DNA of 64,000 bases from WJMT01 sp964445575 (GCA_964445575.1 CAYULB010000002.1:1-64000), one strand, 5' to 3'; shown: positions 9,233-18,364, counted from the first letter of the stretch. Notes: a model not told the origin generated them from the letters alone. Numbers and translations: made by a program.

Positions 9233-9478
9233 ATGAAAAAACAAAAGGATCCTTTTTCCGGTTCAGAAAATATGAAAAGTTTCTTTTATCATTCCGTGGT
9301 CATTAAAAATATAAAAGCAAATTCAGAACCGCTGCCCACTCTGGATAAATTGAAAAAAGAATACATTGTCTACCTCCTTAAGGTAACAGGAAACAACAAA
9401 GCAACCACTGCAAAAATACTCAAAATATCCCTCCCCGGACTCGATAAAAAACTGCAGCGGTACGGAATTGCCCATTAA
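9233..9478 (+). CDS. Stand-alone Fis-type helix-turn-helix protein
   Basis: An 81-aa protein consisting almost entirely of a Fis-type DNA-binding domain. Its residues from about 36 onward (LDKLKKEYIVYLLKVTGNN, then ATTAKILKISLPGLDKKLQ) align without gaps to the C-terminus of the NtrC-type activator at 6794-8149 (LEDLEKDYIIYLLNQTDHN, then KKTADILNISRTTLYSKLE). It has no receiver or AAA+ domain. It starts 9 bp after the stop of the preceding gene and should be co-transcribed from the sigma-54 promoter. The ribosome site is weak. By homology it may bind the same palindromes and modulate the circuit; this is inference. Confidence 0.75.
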   Translation: MKKQKDPFSGSENMKSFFYHSVVIKNIKANSEPLPTLDKLKKEYIVYLLKVTGNNKATTAKILKISLPGLDKKLQRYGIAH

Positions 9479-9602
9479 GAAAACCTATCCCTGATTTTTC
9501 CCTCTTAAAACCAATTCCCATATTCTACGTATTACCAAACCAGAGAAACAATTTGCTTTACTACGTAAAAATTTCAATCTAGAATAAAAAAAGGAGGAAA
9601 AT

Positions 9603-10361
9603 ATGAAAAAATCCCTATCCATAGCAGCTCTGTTCCTTGTGATTCTCAGCGTGGCTTCACTGCCCTCATACTGCAACCCAGCCCAGGAGCACAAAACAGA
9701 CCACAAGGCTGCTGAAATCCTGTCTAAAATGATAGATGCTCAGGGCGGCAGAGAAAGAATTCAGAAAATCAAGGATACCACTGTAACCGGGACTATAGAA
9801 CTGACACAATTTGGGATGGAAGGAACTCTCACTCTCTATCACAAAGAACCGGATAAAATGCGTATGGATATAGAGATGATGGGAATGCTTATCACTCAAG
9901 CTTATGATGGAAAAACTGCCTGGATGTTCAATTCTCAGACAGGAGAAAATGAAGAAGTTCCCGAACAAGTGGCTGCTGAATTAAAAAGAGAGGCCTTTGG
10001 GAATGACTCTCTCCTCAACCCAAAAAAATACGGTATCCATTATACCTATGAAGGGACAGAGACCATAGATGGAAAAGAACATCATGTTCTCATCCAGCAC
10101 TTCAATGACGGATTTGAAGCTGTTCTGTATGTAAATGGAAACACTTATTTAACCACCAAGAGTAAGGCAACAACCCTAGACCCTCAAACTGGGATAGAAG
10201 TTCTGGTTGAGACCTTCCAGTCCGACTACAAAGAAGTAGAGGGTACCGTAGTGGCTCATTCCATCATTTCCTACAGAGACGGAGAAGAATTTATGGTCTC
10301 CACCATCTCTGAAGTGAATTACAACACCGGCTTGAAAGACTCTTTGTTTAAGATGGATTGA
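9603..10361 (+). CDS. Secreted LolA-like outer-membrane lipoprotein-sorting family protein
   Basis: Exported protein with a clear signal peptide (about 1-24, ending near SYCNPA). The mature part starts with a helical segment KAAEILSKMIDAQGGRERI and continues as beta-rich sequence of the LolA/LolB-like fold (GTIELTQFGMEGTLTLYHK, then PDKMRMDIEMMGM, then AYDGKTAWMF). Such proteins bind lipids or lipoproteins in the periplasm, but many family members have no proven cargo. A very good AAAGGAGG ribosome site lies before the ATG at 9603. It is a single gene, convergent with the Gfo/Idh gene 3 bp away. It is not an obvious LolA orthologue, and the lolC/E-lolD genes lie further along on the other strand. 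Confidence 0.65.
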   Translation: MKKSLSIAALFLVILSVASLPSYCNPAQEHKTDHKAAEILSKMIDAQGGRERIQKIKDTTVTGTIELTQFGMEGTLTLYHKEPDKMRMDIEMMGMLITQAYDGKTAWMFNSQTGENEEVPEQVAAELKREAFGNDSLLNPKKYGIHYTYEGTETIDGKEHHVLIQHFNDGFEAVLYVNGNTYLTTKSKATTLDPQTGIEVLVETFQSDYKEVEGTVVAHSIISYRDGEEFMVSTISEVNYNTGLKDSLFKMD

Positions 10362-10364
10362 GTT

Positions 10365-11279
10365 CTATTCCTCTATTTCTGCCAGCACCCGGTGAGCAAG
10401 TTTAAGAGCCCGGACACCTTCGGCCCCGCTCACCTTCCTCTGTTTGCCGTCATCAAGGCATTTAAAGAAATTGATCAGCTCCTTTTTCAGGGGTTCTTCT
10501 TTTTTTATTTCTAAGGACTTTATATCAGTTTGTCGTCCGTTCAATGGAAAAACCTTGATCTCCTGGTCTATATAGTCTATGGAATAATAGGAAGTAGGTT
10601 CAAATATTCTTAAATTTCTGACCTTTCCCTGATGAACACGGCTGGCTGTCAAGGTAGCCACACATCCTGATTTAAACTCAAGCCTGGCATTGGCTATATC
10701 AAATTTTTCTGAAAGCACGTGAATACCGGAAGACCTTATAACCTCAACTTCATCGTCTATCAAGTCAAGGATGATATCCAGGTCATGGATCATCAAATCC
10801 AATACCACATTGGTGTCCAATGAACGGGCTGAGAAAGAGCCTAACCTTTGAACCTCAATAAACTTTGGTTCAGTTATGAGATATTTCAGTTTTTCAACAG
10901 CAGGATTGAATCTTTCTAAATGGCCGACCTGCAGAATGAGCCCTTTCTTTTTTGCCAGATCAACCAGCTCTTCTCCCTGCTCAACTGTATCTGTAATGGG
11001 TTTTTCAACCAATACAGACTTGCCTTCCATAAGCAGCTTTTTAGCGATTGGAAAATGCTCATTGGTAGTGGTTGCCACGATACCTACATCAATTTCACCA
11101 AGCATATCCTCAAAATTCTCATAATAGGGAACCCGGTGACGGTTGCCTATGACCATAGCTTTATTTTTATCTATATCGGCAACCGCTTTCAAATCAGCTT
11201 CTTCAAGATAGGAGAGGATCCGGGCATGCTGGGTCCCAAGATATCCGACTCCGATGATTCCAACTCTTTTCTTTGCCAT
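10365..11279 (-). CDS. Gfo/Idh/MocA-family NAD(P)-dependent oxidoreductase
   Basis: 304 aa with an N-terminal Rossmann fold (GIIGVGYLGTQHARIL), the family motif VEKPITDT and the C-terminal domain hallmark LMIHDLDIILDLID. It catalyses NAD(P)-linked oxidation or reduction of a sugar or sugar nucleotide. It ends the minus-strand lpx block, 101 bp after lpxI. A Gfo/Idh gene often sits beside lpxA in lipid A operons. In some bacteria the enzyme is GnnA, which makes the 3-keto intermediate of UDP-GlcNAc3N. No GnnB-type aminotransferase is adjacent, so that role is possible but unproven. Confidence 0.85.
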   Translation of the reverse strand: MAKKRVGIIGVGYLGTQHARILSYLEEADLKAVADIDKNKAMVIGNRHRVPYYENFEDMLGEIDVGIVATTTNEHFPIAKKLLMEGKSVLVEKPITDTVEQGEELVDLAKKKGLILQVGHLERFNPAVEKLKYLITEPKFIEVQRLGSFSARSLDTNVVLDLMIHDLDIILDLIDDEVEVIRSSGIHVLSEKFDIANARLEFKSGCVATLTASRVHQGKVRNLRIFEPTSYYSIDYIDQEIKVFPLNGRQTDIKSLEIKKEEPLKKELINFFKCLDDGKQRKVSGAEGVRALKLAHRVLAEIEE

Positions 11280-11380
11280 TGGTATCTACTCTTTCTTTCT
11301 CTGATTTCCTGTTTTTGGACCTTTGACCTTATAGTTTAATTCCTCTGAAAAAAATATTCAAATGATTTCAGCCACCACTC

Positions 11381-12193
11381 TTAGTTTTTAGCGATAATGG
11401 AAATATTGTTTTCCTCAACCAGATTCAAAGCCTTTTGTTTGTTTAGAAAAAGAACCTTTCCTGCTTCTATACAAAGCGCTGAACATCTTGCTCTTTTAAG
11501 GCTTTTGATCGTTCTCAATCCCACAGCTGGCTGGTCAATTCTTGCATCCTGATGTGTCCTGGCAGCTTTAAGAACCACACACCCCTTTCCTGCAATGGAC
11601 CCTGCCCTGATAATGGTTTGATCGGTTCCTTCCATTCCTTCAACAGCAACCACCGCTTTATTTTTTATCACCACTGTCTGACCTACTTCCAGATCCGCCA
11701 TCTTTCTTGCAATAGACCATCCATATTTGATTTCATCATTGATTTCCGCAGAGACGGGGTTCCTGGTTAAAACTCCTGGTTCACAGAAAAGATCTGAAAG
11801 AAACCCAGAAGGATCCATGACTTCAATCCCCAGGTTTTCAATATAATCAAATACAGCTCTTAGAATTTCATCCGGATTCCTGTTTTTGGTGCCCTCTAAA
11901 AGGAAGGATAACGGCAAAGGAAAATCTGCTCTGGAATAAATAATTCTGTGTTTGACTTTCCCTGCCAGTACCACCTTACTGACTCTGTGGTCTTTAAACC
12001 AGGATAACAGGTTCAAAAAATCTTTCACCTCAAAACTTTCGAACAAGTCTGCCTGCTTTTTAATCTGTTGACTGAACTTGTTCCCCACCCCTGCAACAAA
12101 ACAAGCAGCGCCTTCTTTTTTTGCTTTTCTGCATATGTATTCAGGTATTTCTCCTGAACCGGCAATAATGCCTAACCTTATTTCTTTTTTCAC
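11381..12193 (-). CDS. lpxI: LpxI, UDP-2,3-diacylglucosamine pyrophosphatase
   Basis: 270 aa, the usual length for LpxI (former DUF1009). It hydrolyses UDP-2,3-diacylglucosamine to lipid X and UMP in the cytoplasm, the fourth step of lipid A synthesis, and replaces LpxH. The N-terminus LGIIAGSGEIPEYI is the typical glycine-rich start. The C-terminal half contains VGQTVVIKNKAVVAVEGMEG, then GCVVLKAARTHQDARIDQPA and VGLRTI, all family signatures. Its ATG overlaps the lpxA stop codon by 4 bases, indicating translational coupling. Confidence 0.93.
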   Translation of the reverse strand: MKKEIRLGIIAGSGEIPEYICRKAKKEGAACFVAGVGNKFSQQIKKQADLFESFEVKDFLNLLSWFKDHRVSKVVLAGKVKHRIIYSRADFPLPLSFLLEGTKNRNPDEILRAVFDYIENLGIEVMDPSGFLSDLFCEPGVLTRNPVSAEINDEIKYGWSIARKMADLEVGQTVVIKNKAVVAVEGMEGTDQTIIRAGSIAGKGCVVLKAARTHQDARIDQPAVGLRTIKSLKRARCSALCIEAGKVLFLNKQKALNLVEENNISIIAKN

Positions 12194-12990
12194 TGCTGTT
12201 TTTTTAAAATTCCCCTTTTGGATGTCTTTATAAATTCCAAGATTTCATTTCTGTCTTCCGAAGGTTCAATCTCATTTTTTATCTTCTCTACGGCCTGATT
12301 GGTGTTTAAGTCCGAATGATAGATCAATTTGTACATTTTTTTTATGGTCTGTATTCTCTCTCTTGAAAATCCGCACCTTCGCAGACCAATGGCATTGATG
12401 CCGTAAAAATGAGTGGGGCGGCTGCCCGCCACCCGAGAAAAGGGAAGGACATCCTGGGTTATGACCGATTGCCCCCCGATAAAACTGTATTTTCCCAACC
12501 TGCAGAACGGATGCAAACCGCTCAGGGCTCCTACCTGCACATAATCGTCAACAAAACAGTGACCTCCTAAAGTCGCCCCATTAATAAAAACGACATGGCA
12601 TCCCACCACACAGTCATGGGCAATGTGAGAATAGGCCATAAAGTAATTGTCATCCCCGATCCGGGTTTCTTGCCTTCCTTTTAAGGTTCCTCTGTTGACA
12701 GTTATAAATTCCCTGAATACATTTTTACTTCCGATGATTACCCGGGTTGGCTCCTGGCTGTAGGTGAAATCCTGGGGCTCTGTCCCGATGGAAACATAGG
12801 GAGAAAAAAAATTGCCCTCTCCGATTTGAGTGGAACCGGCTATACAAACATGAGCCTGTATTCGAGTCCCTTTGCCTATAGATACCTGCTTTTCTATAAC
12901 GGAAAAAGGGCCTATATAAACACCTTTATCCAGCTGAGCCTTTTTATGGACCTCTGCTTGGGGATGAATAAATGTTTCACTTCTGTTCAT
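12190..12990 (-). CDS. lpxA: LpxA, UDP-N-acetylglucosamine O-acyltransferase
   Basis: 266 aa. Transfers a 3-hydroxyacyl chain from ACP to the 3-position of UDP-GlcNAc, the first step of lipid A synthesis. The sequence shows hexapeptide repeats throughout the N-terminal two-thirds (left-handed beta helix). The catalytic-histidine motif is SHIAHDCVVG, followed by the helical C-terminal domain with NAIGLRRCGFSRERI. It overlaps fabZ upstream and lpxI downstream. Whether it prefers UDP-GlcNAc or a 3-amino analogue cannot be told from the sequence by eye. Confidence 0.95.
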   Translation of the reverse strand: MNRSETFIHPQAEVHKKAQLDKGVYIGPFSVIEKQVSIGKGTRIQAHVCIAGSTQIGEGNFFSPYVSIGTEPQDFTYSQEPTRVIIGSKNVFREFITVNRGTLKGRQETRIGDDNYFMAYSHIAHDCVVGCHVVFINGATLGGHCFVDDYVQVGALSGLHPFCRLGKYSFIGGQSVITQDVLPFSRVAGSRPTHFYGINAIGLRRCGFSRERIQTIKKMYKLIYHSDLNTNQAVEKIKNEIEPSEDRNEILEFIKTSKRGILKKQQ

Positions 12991-13459
12991 TCATCTCCTC
13001 TCGAGTGAGGAATGACGCGATGATGTCAGCTTCCACGGCAATTTCTCCGTCCACTAAAGCTTTTCCCCGAACCTCGCAAAACCTTTTCCTCATCTTAACC
13101 AGCTCAACATAGAGCTCGATCTGATCCCCAGGAACAACCGGCTTTCTGAACTTTGCATTGCTGACTTTACTCAGCATCATAAGCTTCGATCCCGGCTCAG
13201 GAACAGTATGATAAACAAGAATTCCTCCGCTTTGAGCTATGGCTTCGATGATAAGCACTCCCGGCATAATCTTGTTTTCTGGGAAGTGGCCGTTGAAAAA
13301 AGGCTCATTATAAGTCACATTTTTAATGGCTGACACAGACTTTCCTTTTTTAAGTTCTGTTACTCTGTCCACAAGTAGAAAAGGATACCGATGGGGAAGG
13401 ATTTGCTGGATTTCTTTTATATGGATAAAATTATTCTTACTTCTGGGCTTTTTGCGCAT
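12977..13459 (-). CDS. fabZ: FabZ, 3-hydroxyacyl-ACP dehydratase
   Basis: 160 aa hot-dog-fold enzyme that dehydrates 3-hydroxyacyl-ACP in fatty-acid elongation. Motifs: ILPHRYPFLLVDRV near the start, and NGHFPENKIMPGVLIIEAIA carrying the catalytic histidine and glutamate. The gene overlaps ompH by 23 bases and lpxA by 14, so this part of the operon is extremely compact. lpxD, which usually lies between ompH and fabZ, is absent here. Confidence 0.95.
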   Translation of the reverse strand: MRKKPRSKNNFIHIKEIQQILPHRYPFLLVDRVTELKKGKSVSAIKNVTYNEPFFNGHFPENKIMPGVLIIEAIAQSGGILVYHTVPEPGSKLMMLSKVSNAKFRKPVVPGDQIELYVELVKMRKRFCEVRGKALVDGEIAVEADIIASFLTREEMNEQK

Positions 13460-13973
13460 CGTATCTCTGGATCACAGCTTGAGTGACATCAACGGTCGGA
13501 CTGACATATATTGCTCCGCTTCTCTGTAAGTCAAAAATAATACTCAATCCTTTCTCCTTGCCGATCTGTTCAATAATGGGCATCACCTCGTTCTGGATCT
13601 TCTGGAAAAGTCTTGCAGCCGTCTCATTCATATCTCTTTGGCTGTCCTCGGACATTCTTTGTCTTTCTGTTTTCAGCCTCTCCAGGTCTGAATTGAGGTT
13701 AATACTTGCTTCCTGAGTCAGAGTCAAACTCTGAGTGTTTATCTTTTTCTGCAGGTCGCGAATTTCCTCATCTTTTTTTGCCAGGAGTTCCTGGTTGGCT
13801 TTTTCCTTCTCTCTAAGCTGGGCCAGTACTTTCTTTCCTTCAATGGAATTTTCCAGTATTTGTTGAGAATCAACCACTCCCACCTCTGTAGCTTCCTGAG
13901 CTTGGCCTGCAGAAAATAAAACCGCCAGAACAAGTGTAAGAAAAAGAATCTTGCTTGTACTCCTTACTAACAT
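13437..13973 (-). CDS. ompH: OmpH/Skp-family periplasmic chaperone
   Basis: 178 aa with a signal peptide (about 1-25, cleavage near AGQA). The mature part starts EVGVVDSQQILENSIEGKK, is followed by a long charged coiled coil (residues about 55-135) and ends in the OmpH signature GLSIIFDLQRSGAIYV. It chaperones unfolded outer-membrane proteins in the periplasm towards the BAM complex. It lies 37 bp downstream of bamA, the usual pairing. Confidence 0.9.
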   Translation of the reverse strand: MLVRSTSKILFLTLVLAVLFSAGQAQEATEVGVVDSQQILENSIEGKKVLAQLREKEKANQELLAKKDEEIRDLQKKINTQSLTLTQEASINLNSDLERLKTERQRMSEDSQRDMNETAARLFQKIQNEVMPIIEQIGKEKGLSIIFDLQRSGAIYVSPTVDVTQAVIQRYDAQKAQK

Positions 13974-14010
13974 GTTAAACCTCCTCTTTTAAATTAGAAA
14001 AGTATATTTC

Positions 14011-16371
14011 TTAAAATGTCGTTCCTATGGCAAAACGAAATTTAAAATTTGAATCTCCAGCCCGGGCTATTCGATTGTTGTAGGAGAATATAAGCCTGAA
14101 GGGAACTCTTAAAGCAGGAACAAATATTCTTGCCTCCAGCCCTGCTGAAGAATACATATCACCTATATCAATTTTTTGGGAAGAGCCATAAGCATTTCCC
14201 ATATCATAGAAAAATATGGCATACACGGGTCCTCCAAGAGGAATGATGTATTCGGCATTGAATATCAGAGCTTTTTCTCCGCCCATATTCACTCCCTCTT
14301 CATTCCGAGGCCCTATGGTGTAGATATCATACCCCCGGATTGACCTTTCGCCCCCCAAATAAAATCTCTCCCAAAATGGAACCGCTGAATCTCCAGTGGG
14401 TTTGATGAATTTGTATTCAACATGAAAACCAAGAGATGTATTTTTAATCACAGGCTTATATAAAGTCCACTCGAAGCGGGGTTTTATCATAGAAATATCA
14501 CCGCCTAAAATTCCCCCTGCAAATTTACAATCTACCAGATAAAGGGTTCCTCTAGAGGGAGTTAAAGGACTGTCCACAGTGTTTCGGTATATCATGGGAG
14601 AAAGGCTGCTTATATTGTATTTGCCGTAGCCGAATCCCCCTCCATAGTAGTATGGATTATACCCATAACTACCTCCATACATAGAAGCTGTATAGGGATC
14701 ATAATAGGGGAAATAGTCCTCCTCACCTGTATATTCACTTATATCCAAATATTCAAATCCATAAGAAAGCCGGGCTCTCCAGTATCCCTTTATTCGTCCT
14801 CCTACATGAAAGTTTATTCCTCTCCCTTTTCTGTTAAACAATCCTGGATAAATCATTTCCTGATTGTGAATGTTAAAGCCGGTATTTACAGGAAGGTCAA
14901 ATATATACGGTTCAGTAAAACCAAATGAATAATTCTTTATCCGCTTTCCGTACATGGCGACCAATTCTAATTTCTCTCCAGCACCTAAAAAGTTCACTGT
15001 GGAATAACTCAAAGACACAAACGCTCCCTGGTATCCGCTGTATCCAGCTGTAAACTGAATGTTGTTTCTCTGTAATTCTGTCACATTAATGGTGATATCA
15101 ACTTGAGATGGATCTTGGGGGTCAGGCTGAATAGCGGGGTCCTCTTTGATTTCAACAAGACCCAGCTGATTTATCCTGAGAAGGCTGTTCTTAAACAAAT
15201 CATAACCGAACCGGCTTCCTTCGACAATCATCATCTCACGCCGCATTACTTTATCATTGGTATAAACATTTCCATTAAACTCGATCCTATGAACGTAGGC
15301 TACCGGACCTTCTATAATGTTATAGGTCACATTGACTTTCTTGTTTTTAGGGTCAAGCCTTTCAACGGGAATGATCCTGACATATAAATAACCAAAATTT
15401 TGATAGAGCTTGCTTATCTCTTCCACCCCTTTTTCTCTTTCTTCTATGCTGTAAACCTTTCCTTCCTTTAATGGAATCAGGGTTCGCAAGTTCCTTTCAT
15501 TGAAAAATTCATTTCCTTCAATATTGACATCTCCCACAAAGTATAAATATCCCGCATCCACAGGTATAATGATCTTTTTCATATTCTGTTTATTAAAGAA
15601 AATTGATCTTTTCTCTATCTCTTCAACTCTCGGTTCTCCAATCTGGACTTCCATAAAACCATGCTCTTTGTATTTTTCCACCAAGTTCTGTACATCAGCT
15701 TCCAGCTGATCTGGTTTGAAAGTATCCTTTCCGCTGGCCCAAGACATGAAGCTATGTTCTCTGTTTTCTTTCAAAGCATTCATAAGAGTGCTTTCTCTGA
15801 GTTTAGGCTTTCCATCAAAAACAACATCCCCGATTTTTATTTTATGTCCCTCATCAATATCAAAGATGATTTCAACTTCATTGGACCCTTTTGTTTTGAC
15901 TTCTGTCTTTATTTTTCCAGAAGCAAGGCCCTTCTCTTCCATCATTTCTTCAATAGTCTTTTCTATCCTCTTTGTCTGGTAAGGCCTGTAATAGGAATGA
16001 GGAAGAATATTTACGTTCTCTTCTTTTAACTTATCTATAATATCCTTTTCTTTGATCTTTTTCCCTGTTTTATAAGTGATTTTCTTGATAACAGGATTTT
16101 CCTGGACAAAGACCTTGATTATCTTTCCTTTTTCCCCATCGTCCGCATTAATTTTTATATCTGCAAAATACCCTGTAGCCCATAAAACCTTAAAGCCATC
16201 CCGGACAGCAGCCCTATTATAATAATCTCCTTCCTCAAAGGTAAGATAATAGAGGACCATATCCTCTGTGACCCGTTCATTCCCAATGACTTCTATCTTT
16301 TCAATCACTTCCTGGCCCAAGAGCCCCAGAGGAAAAAGTGAAATTAAAAGTATCAAAATTATTTTTTTCAT
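14011..16371 (-). CDS. bamA: BamA, outer-membrane protein assembly factor
   Basis: 786 aa Omp85 protein that folds beta-barrel proteins into the outer membrane. A signal peptide (about 1-19) precedes an N-terminal series of POTRA domains (first one EVIEKIEVIGNERVTEDMV; a later one YLYFVGDVNIEGNEFFNERN) up to about residue 420. The C-terminal 16-strand barrel includes ERFYLGGERSIRGYDIYTIG, the family's conserved RG motif, and ends in a phenylalanine (RFAIGTTF). A Tyr/Gly-rich insert (about residues 555-580) is a probable extracellular loop. It sits between lolD and ompH. Confidence 0.95.
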   Translation of the reverse strand: MKKIILILLISLFPLGLLGQEVIEKIEVIGNERVTEDMVLYYLTFEEGDYYNRAAVRDGFKVLWATGYFADIKINADDGEKGKIIKVFVQENPVIKKITYKTGKKIKEKDIIDKLKEENVNILPHSYYRPYQTKRIEKTIEEMMEEKGLASGKIKTEVKTKGSNEVEIIFDIDEGHKIKIGDVVFDGKPKLRESTLMNALKENREHSFMSWASGKDTFKPDQLEADVQNLVEKYKEHGFMEVQIGEPRVEEIEKRSIFFNKQNMKKIIIPVDAGYLYFVGDVNIEGNEFFNERNLRTLIPLKEGKVYSIEEREKGVEEISKLYQNFGYLYVRIIPVERLDPKNKKVNVTYNIIEGPVAYVHRIEFNGNVYTNDKVMRREMMIVEGSRFGYDLFKNSLLRINQLGLVEIKEDPAIQPDPQDPSQVDITINVTELQRNNIQFTAGYSGYQGAFVSLSYSTVNFLGAGEKLELVAMYGKRIKNYSFGFTEPYIFDLPVNTGFNIHNQEMIYPGLFNRKGRGINFHVGGRIKGYWRARLSYGFEYLDISEYTGEEDYFPYYDPYTASMYGGSYGYNPYYYGGGFGYGKYNISSLSPMIYRNTVDSPLTPSRGTLYLVDCKFAGGILGGDISMIKPRFEWTLYKPVIKNTSLGFHVEYKFIKPTGDSAVPFWERFYLGGERSIRGYDIYTIGPRNEEGVNMGGEKALIFNAEYIIPLGGPVYAIFFYDMGNAYGSSQKIDIGDMYSSAGLEARIFVPALRVPFRLIFSYNNRIARAGDSNFKFRFAIGTTF

Positions 16372-16449
16372 CTCTCTATCCTTATATCATATTTGCCTCT
16401 AAAAATAAAGATGACCGCCTCTTTTCTTTCTGCAGAAGAATCTTTTTTT

Positions 16450-17151
16450 TCAGTAATTTAAACTTGAAGGGGAAGGGAAAAGTTTCAAGTCTTTGCCTTC
16501 CATCAAATAAACCTTATCGCAAAACCGGGCAATTTTTTCATTGTGCGTTACAATGATAGAAGACAGACCTTTCTTATTGTGGAGTTCCCGAATAAGCTTC
16601 AATATCTTTTCGCCTGTTTTCCAATCCATGTTTCCAGTGGGTTCATCAGCCAGAAGGATGCCCGGTTCATTGATTAAAGCCCGGGCAATGGCCACTCTCT
16701 GCTGTTCTCCACCAGAAAGCTGAGAGACCCGGACCAAAGCCTTATCTTCTAAATACACTTCCCTGAGCCTTTTCAGGGCTTTCTGGCCAGCTTCTTTATG
16801 ATCACAACCGCTTATTAATAGAGGAAAACTTACATTTTCCTGGGCATTAAATTCAGGAAGGAGATGATAGAATTGGAAAATAAAACCAATTTTTTTGTTT
16901 CTTATTTCTGCCTTTTTCACAGGGTCTTTTTTGTTTATATCTTCTCCTTCAATCAATATCTTTCCTTGGGTGGGTTTGTCCAAAGCCCCACATAAATTGA
17001 GAAAGGTGGTCTTTCCTACTCCAGAAACTCCCATTATGGATACCAGTTCGTTCCTCTTCAGTGAAAAATTAACATTTTTAAACACACAAAGTTTCCCATT
17101 AGGAAGCGAATACTCCTTCTTTAGATTCACAATCTCAAGCACATTACTCAT
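16450..17151 (-). CDS. lolD: LolD-type lipoprotein-release ABC transporter ATPase
   Basis: 233 aa ATPase. Walker A is GVSGVGKTT (41-49), the Q-loop is in GFIFQFYHLLPEF, the signature motif is LSGGEQQRVAIARAL and Walker B is ILLADEPTGNMD. The FQFYHLLPEFNAQENV stretch is characteristic of the LolD/MacB group. With the permease encoded just upstream (8-base overlap) it should extract lipoproteins from the inner membrane for transfer to the outer membrane. Confidence 0.9.
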   Translation of the reverse strand: MSNVLEIVNLKKEYSLPNGKLCVFKNVNFSLKRNELVSIMGVSGVGKTTFLNLCGALDKPTQGKILIEGEDINKKDPVKKAEIRNKKIGFIFQFYHLLPEFNAQENVSFPLLISGCDHKEAGQKALKRLREVYLEDKALVRVSQLSGGEQQRVAIARALINEPGILLADEPTGNMDWKTGEKILKLIRELHNKKGLSSIIVTHNEKIARFCDKVYLMEGKDLKLFPSPSSLNY

Positions 17152-18364
17152 ACTTTAAAGCTCCAGCAGGATCGATTTTAGAAGCTCTCTGTGAAGGAAA
17201 CAGGGTTGAAACAAAGCTAATCAAAATCGCAGAAAACACAATGATCAACAAATCCAAAATACCGATTTTAAAAGGGACAAAGGGAATTTGATATATATCC
17301 ACAGGAACTTTAATCAATTCAAATGTATTGGCGAACCAACACCATGCCAATCCCAGAACCGTACCTATAAATGTCCCCAGAATCCCTATAGTAGCGCCCT
17401 GAAGGAAAAAAATCTTTCTTATGCTTTTGGATGTAGCTCCCATGGCCATTAAGATTCCAATGTCCTTGGTTTTTTCCATAACCATAAGAATAAGGGTGGC
17501 AATGATGTTTAAAGCAGCCACCAAAATGATTAAGGCTATGGTAAAAAACATAAGCTTTTTCTCAAGTTTAAGGGCTGAAAACAAAGATTCGTTCATCTCC
17601 ATCCAGGTAGTGACATATGTTTCTGGAGGAAGGATATCTCTTATTTCTTCCTTCAGGTCTGGTGCCTTAAATATGTTTTTAATCTTTATCTGAATCAGGT
17701 TGACATTCTCATGAAGCCCGATTATATCCTGGGCTGTTTTTAAATTCACCAGCACTGTGGAGGCATCATATTCATACAACCCAGTTCGAAATATTCCTGT
17801 GACCCGCAGTTTTTTGATTTTTGGAAAAAGTCCTGTTGGTGTCAGCCGATTGGATAAAGAAAGCACGGTTACCACATCTCCCACTCCAGCTCCTATCTCA
17901 AAGGCCAGGTCCCAGCCCAACAAAATATCTCCCCTGTCTGAATCAACGTCTGGAACAGTGCCCCGCTCTAATTTCTCTTTCCAAAAAGATTCGCTTTCTT
18001 TTCTTTTAAAATCAAATCCTCTTAAAATGACCCCTGAGTTTTTATAAGGGCCCCTTATCAGAACAGTCTTGTAAGCAACCGGACTCACTTCAGTGACTTC
18101 GTCAATTTTTTTGACATTTTCTATAAATGTCTCGTAATCTGAAATGCCCTTACCAGATAAATCAGAAGCCATGAGGTGGGAAGTGGAGCCTAAAATTTTA
18201 TCCTGAACATCTCTCTGGAACCCGGTTATAAGTGCAATGGCAATGATTAAAGCCATCACCCCGATAGTAATCCCCAATACTGAAATTAAGGTAATGACCG
18301 AAATAAAGGCCTGCTTCCTTTTGGCTGTAAGATATCTTTTGGCTACAAACCATTCAAACTTCAT
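17144..18364 (-). CDS. lolC: LolC/LolE-type lipoprotein-releasing permease
   Basis: 406 aa FtsX-type permease. One transmembrane segment near the N-terminus (about 20-45, after FVAKRYLTAKRKQAFISVIT) is followed by a large periplasmic domain and three C-terminal membrane segments. The family motif ETTKDIGILMAMGA-like sequence appears as MEKTKDIGILMAMGATSKSI. It forms the lipoprotein-releasing complex with the LolD ATPase. Only one permease gene is present, so it may act as a homodimer, as in bacteria with a single LolC/E-like subunit (LolF-type). LolC and LolE cannot be told apart here. Confidence 0.88.
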   Translation of the reverse strand: MKFEWFVAKRYLTAKRKQAFISVITLISVLGITIGVMALIIAIALITGFQRDVQDKILGSTSHLMASDLSGKGISDYETFIENVKKIDEVTEVSPVAYKTVLIRGPYKNSGVILRGFDFKRKESESFWKEKLERGTVPDVDSDRGDILLGWDLAFEIGAGVGDVVTVLSLSNRLTPTGLFPKIKKLRVTGIFRTGLYEYDASTVLVNLKTAQDIIGLHENVNLIQIKIKNIFKAPDLKEEIRDILPPETYVTTWMEMNESLFSALKLEKKLMFFTIALIILVAALNIIATLILMVMEKTKDIGILMAMGATSKSIRKIFFLQGATIGILGTFIGTVLGLAWCWFANTFELIKVPVDIYQIPFVPFKIGILDLLIIVFSAILISFVSTLFPSQRASKIDPAGALKYE

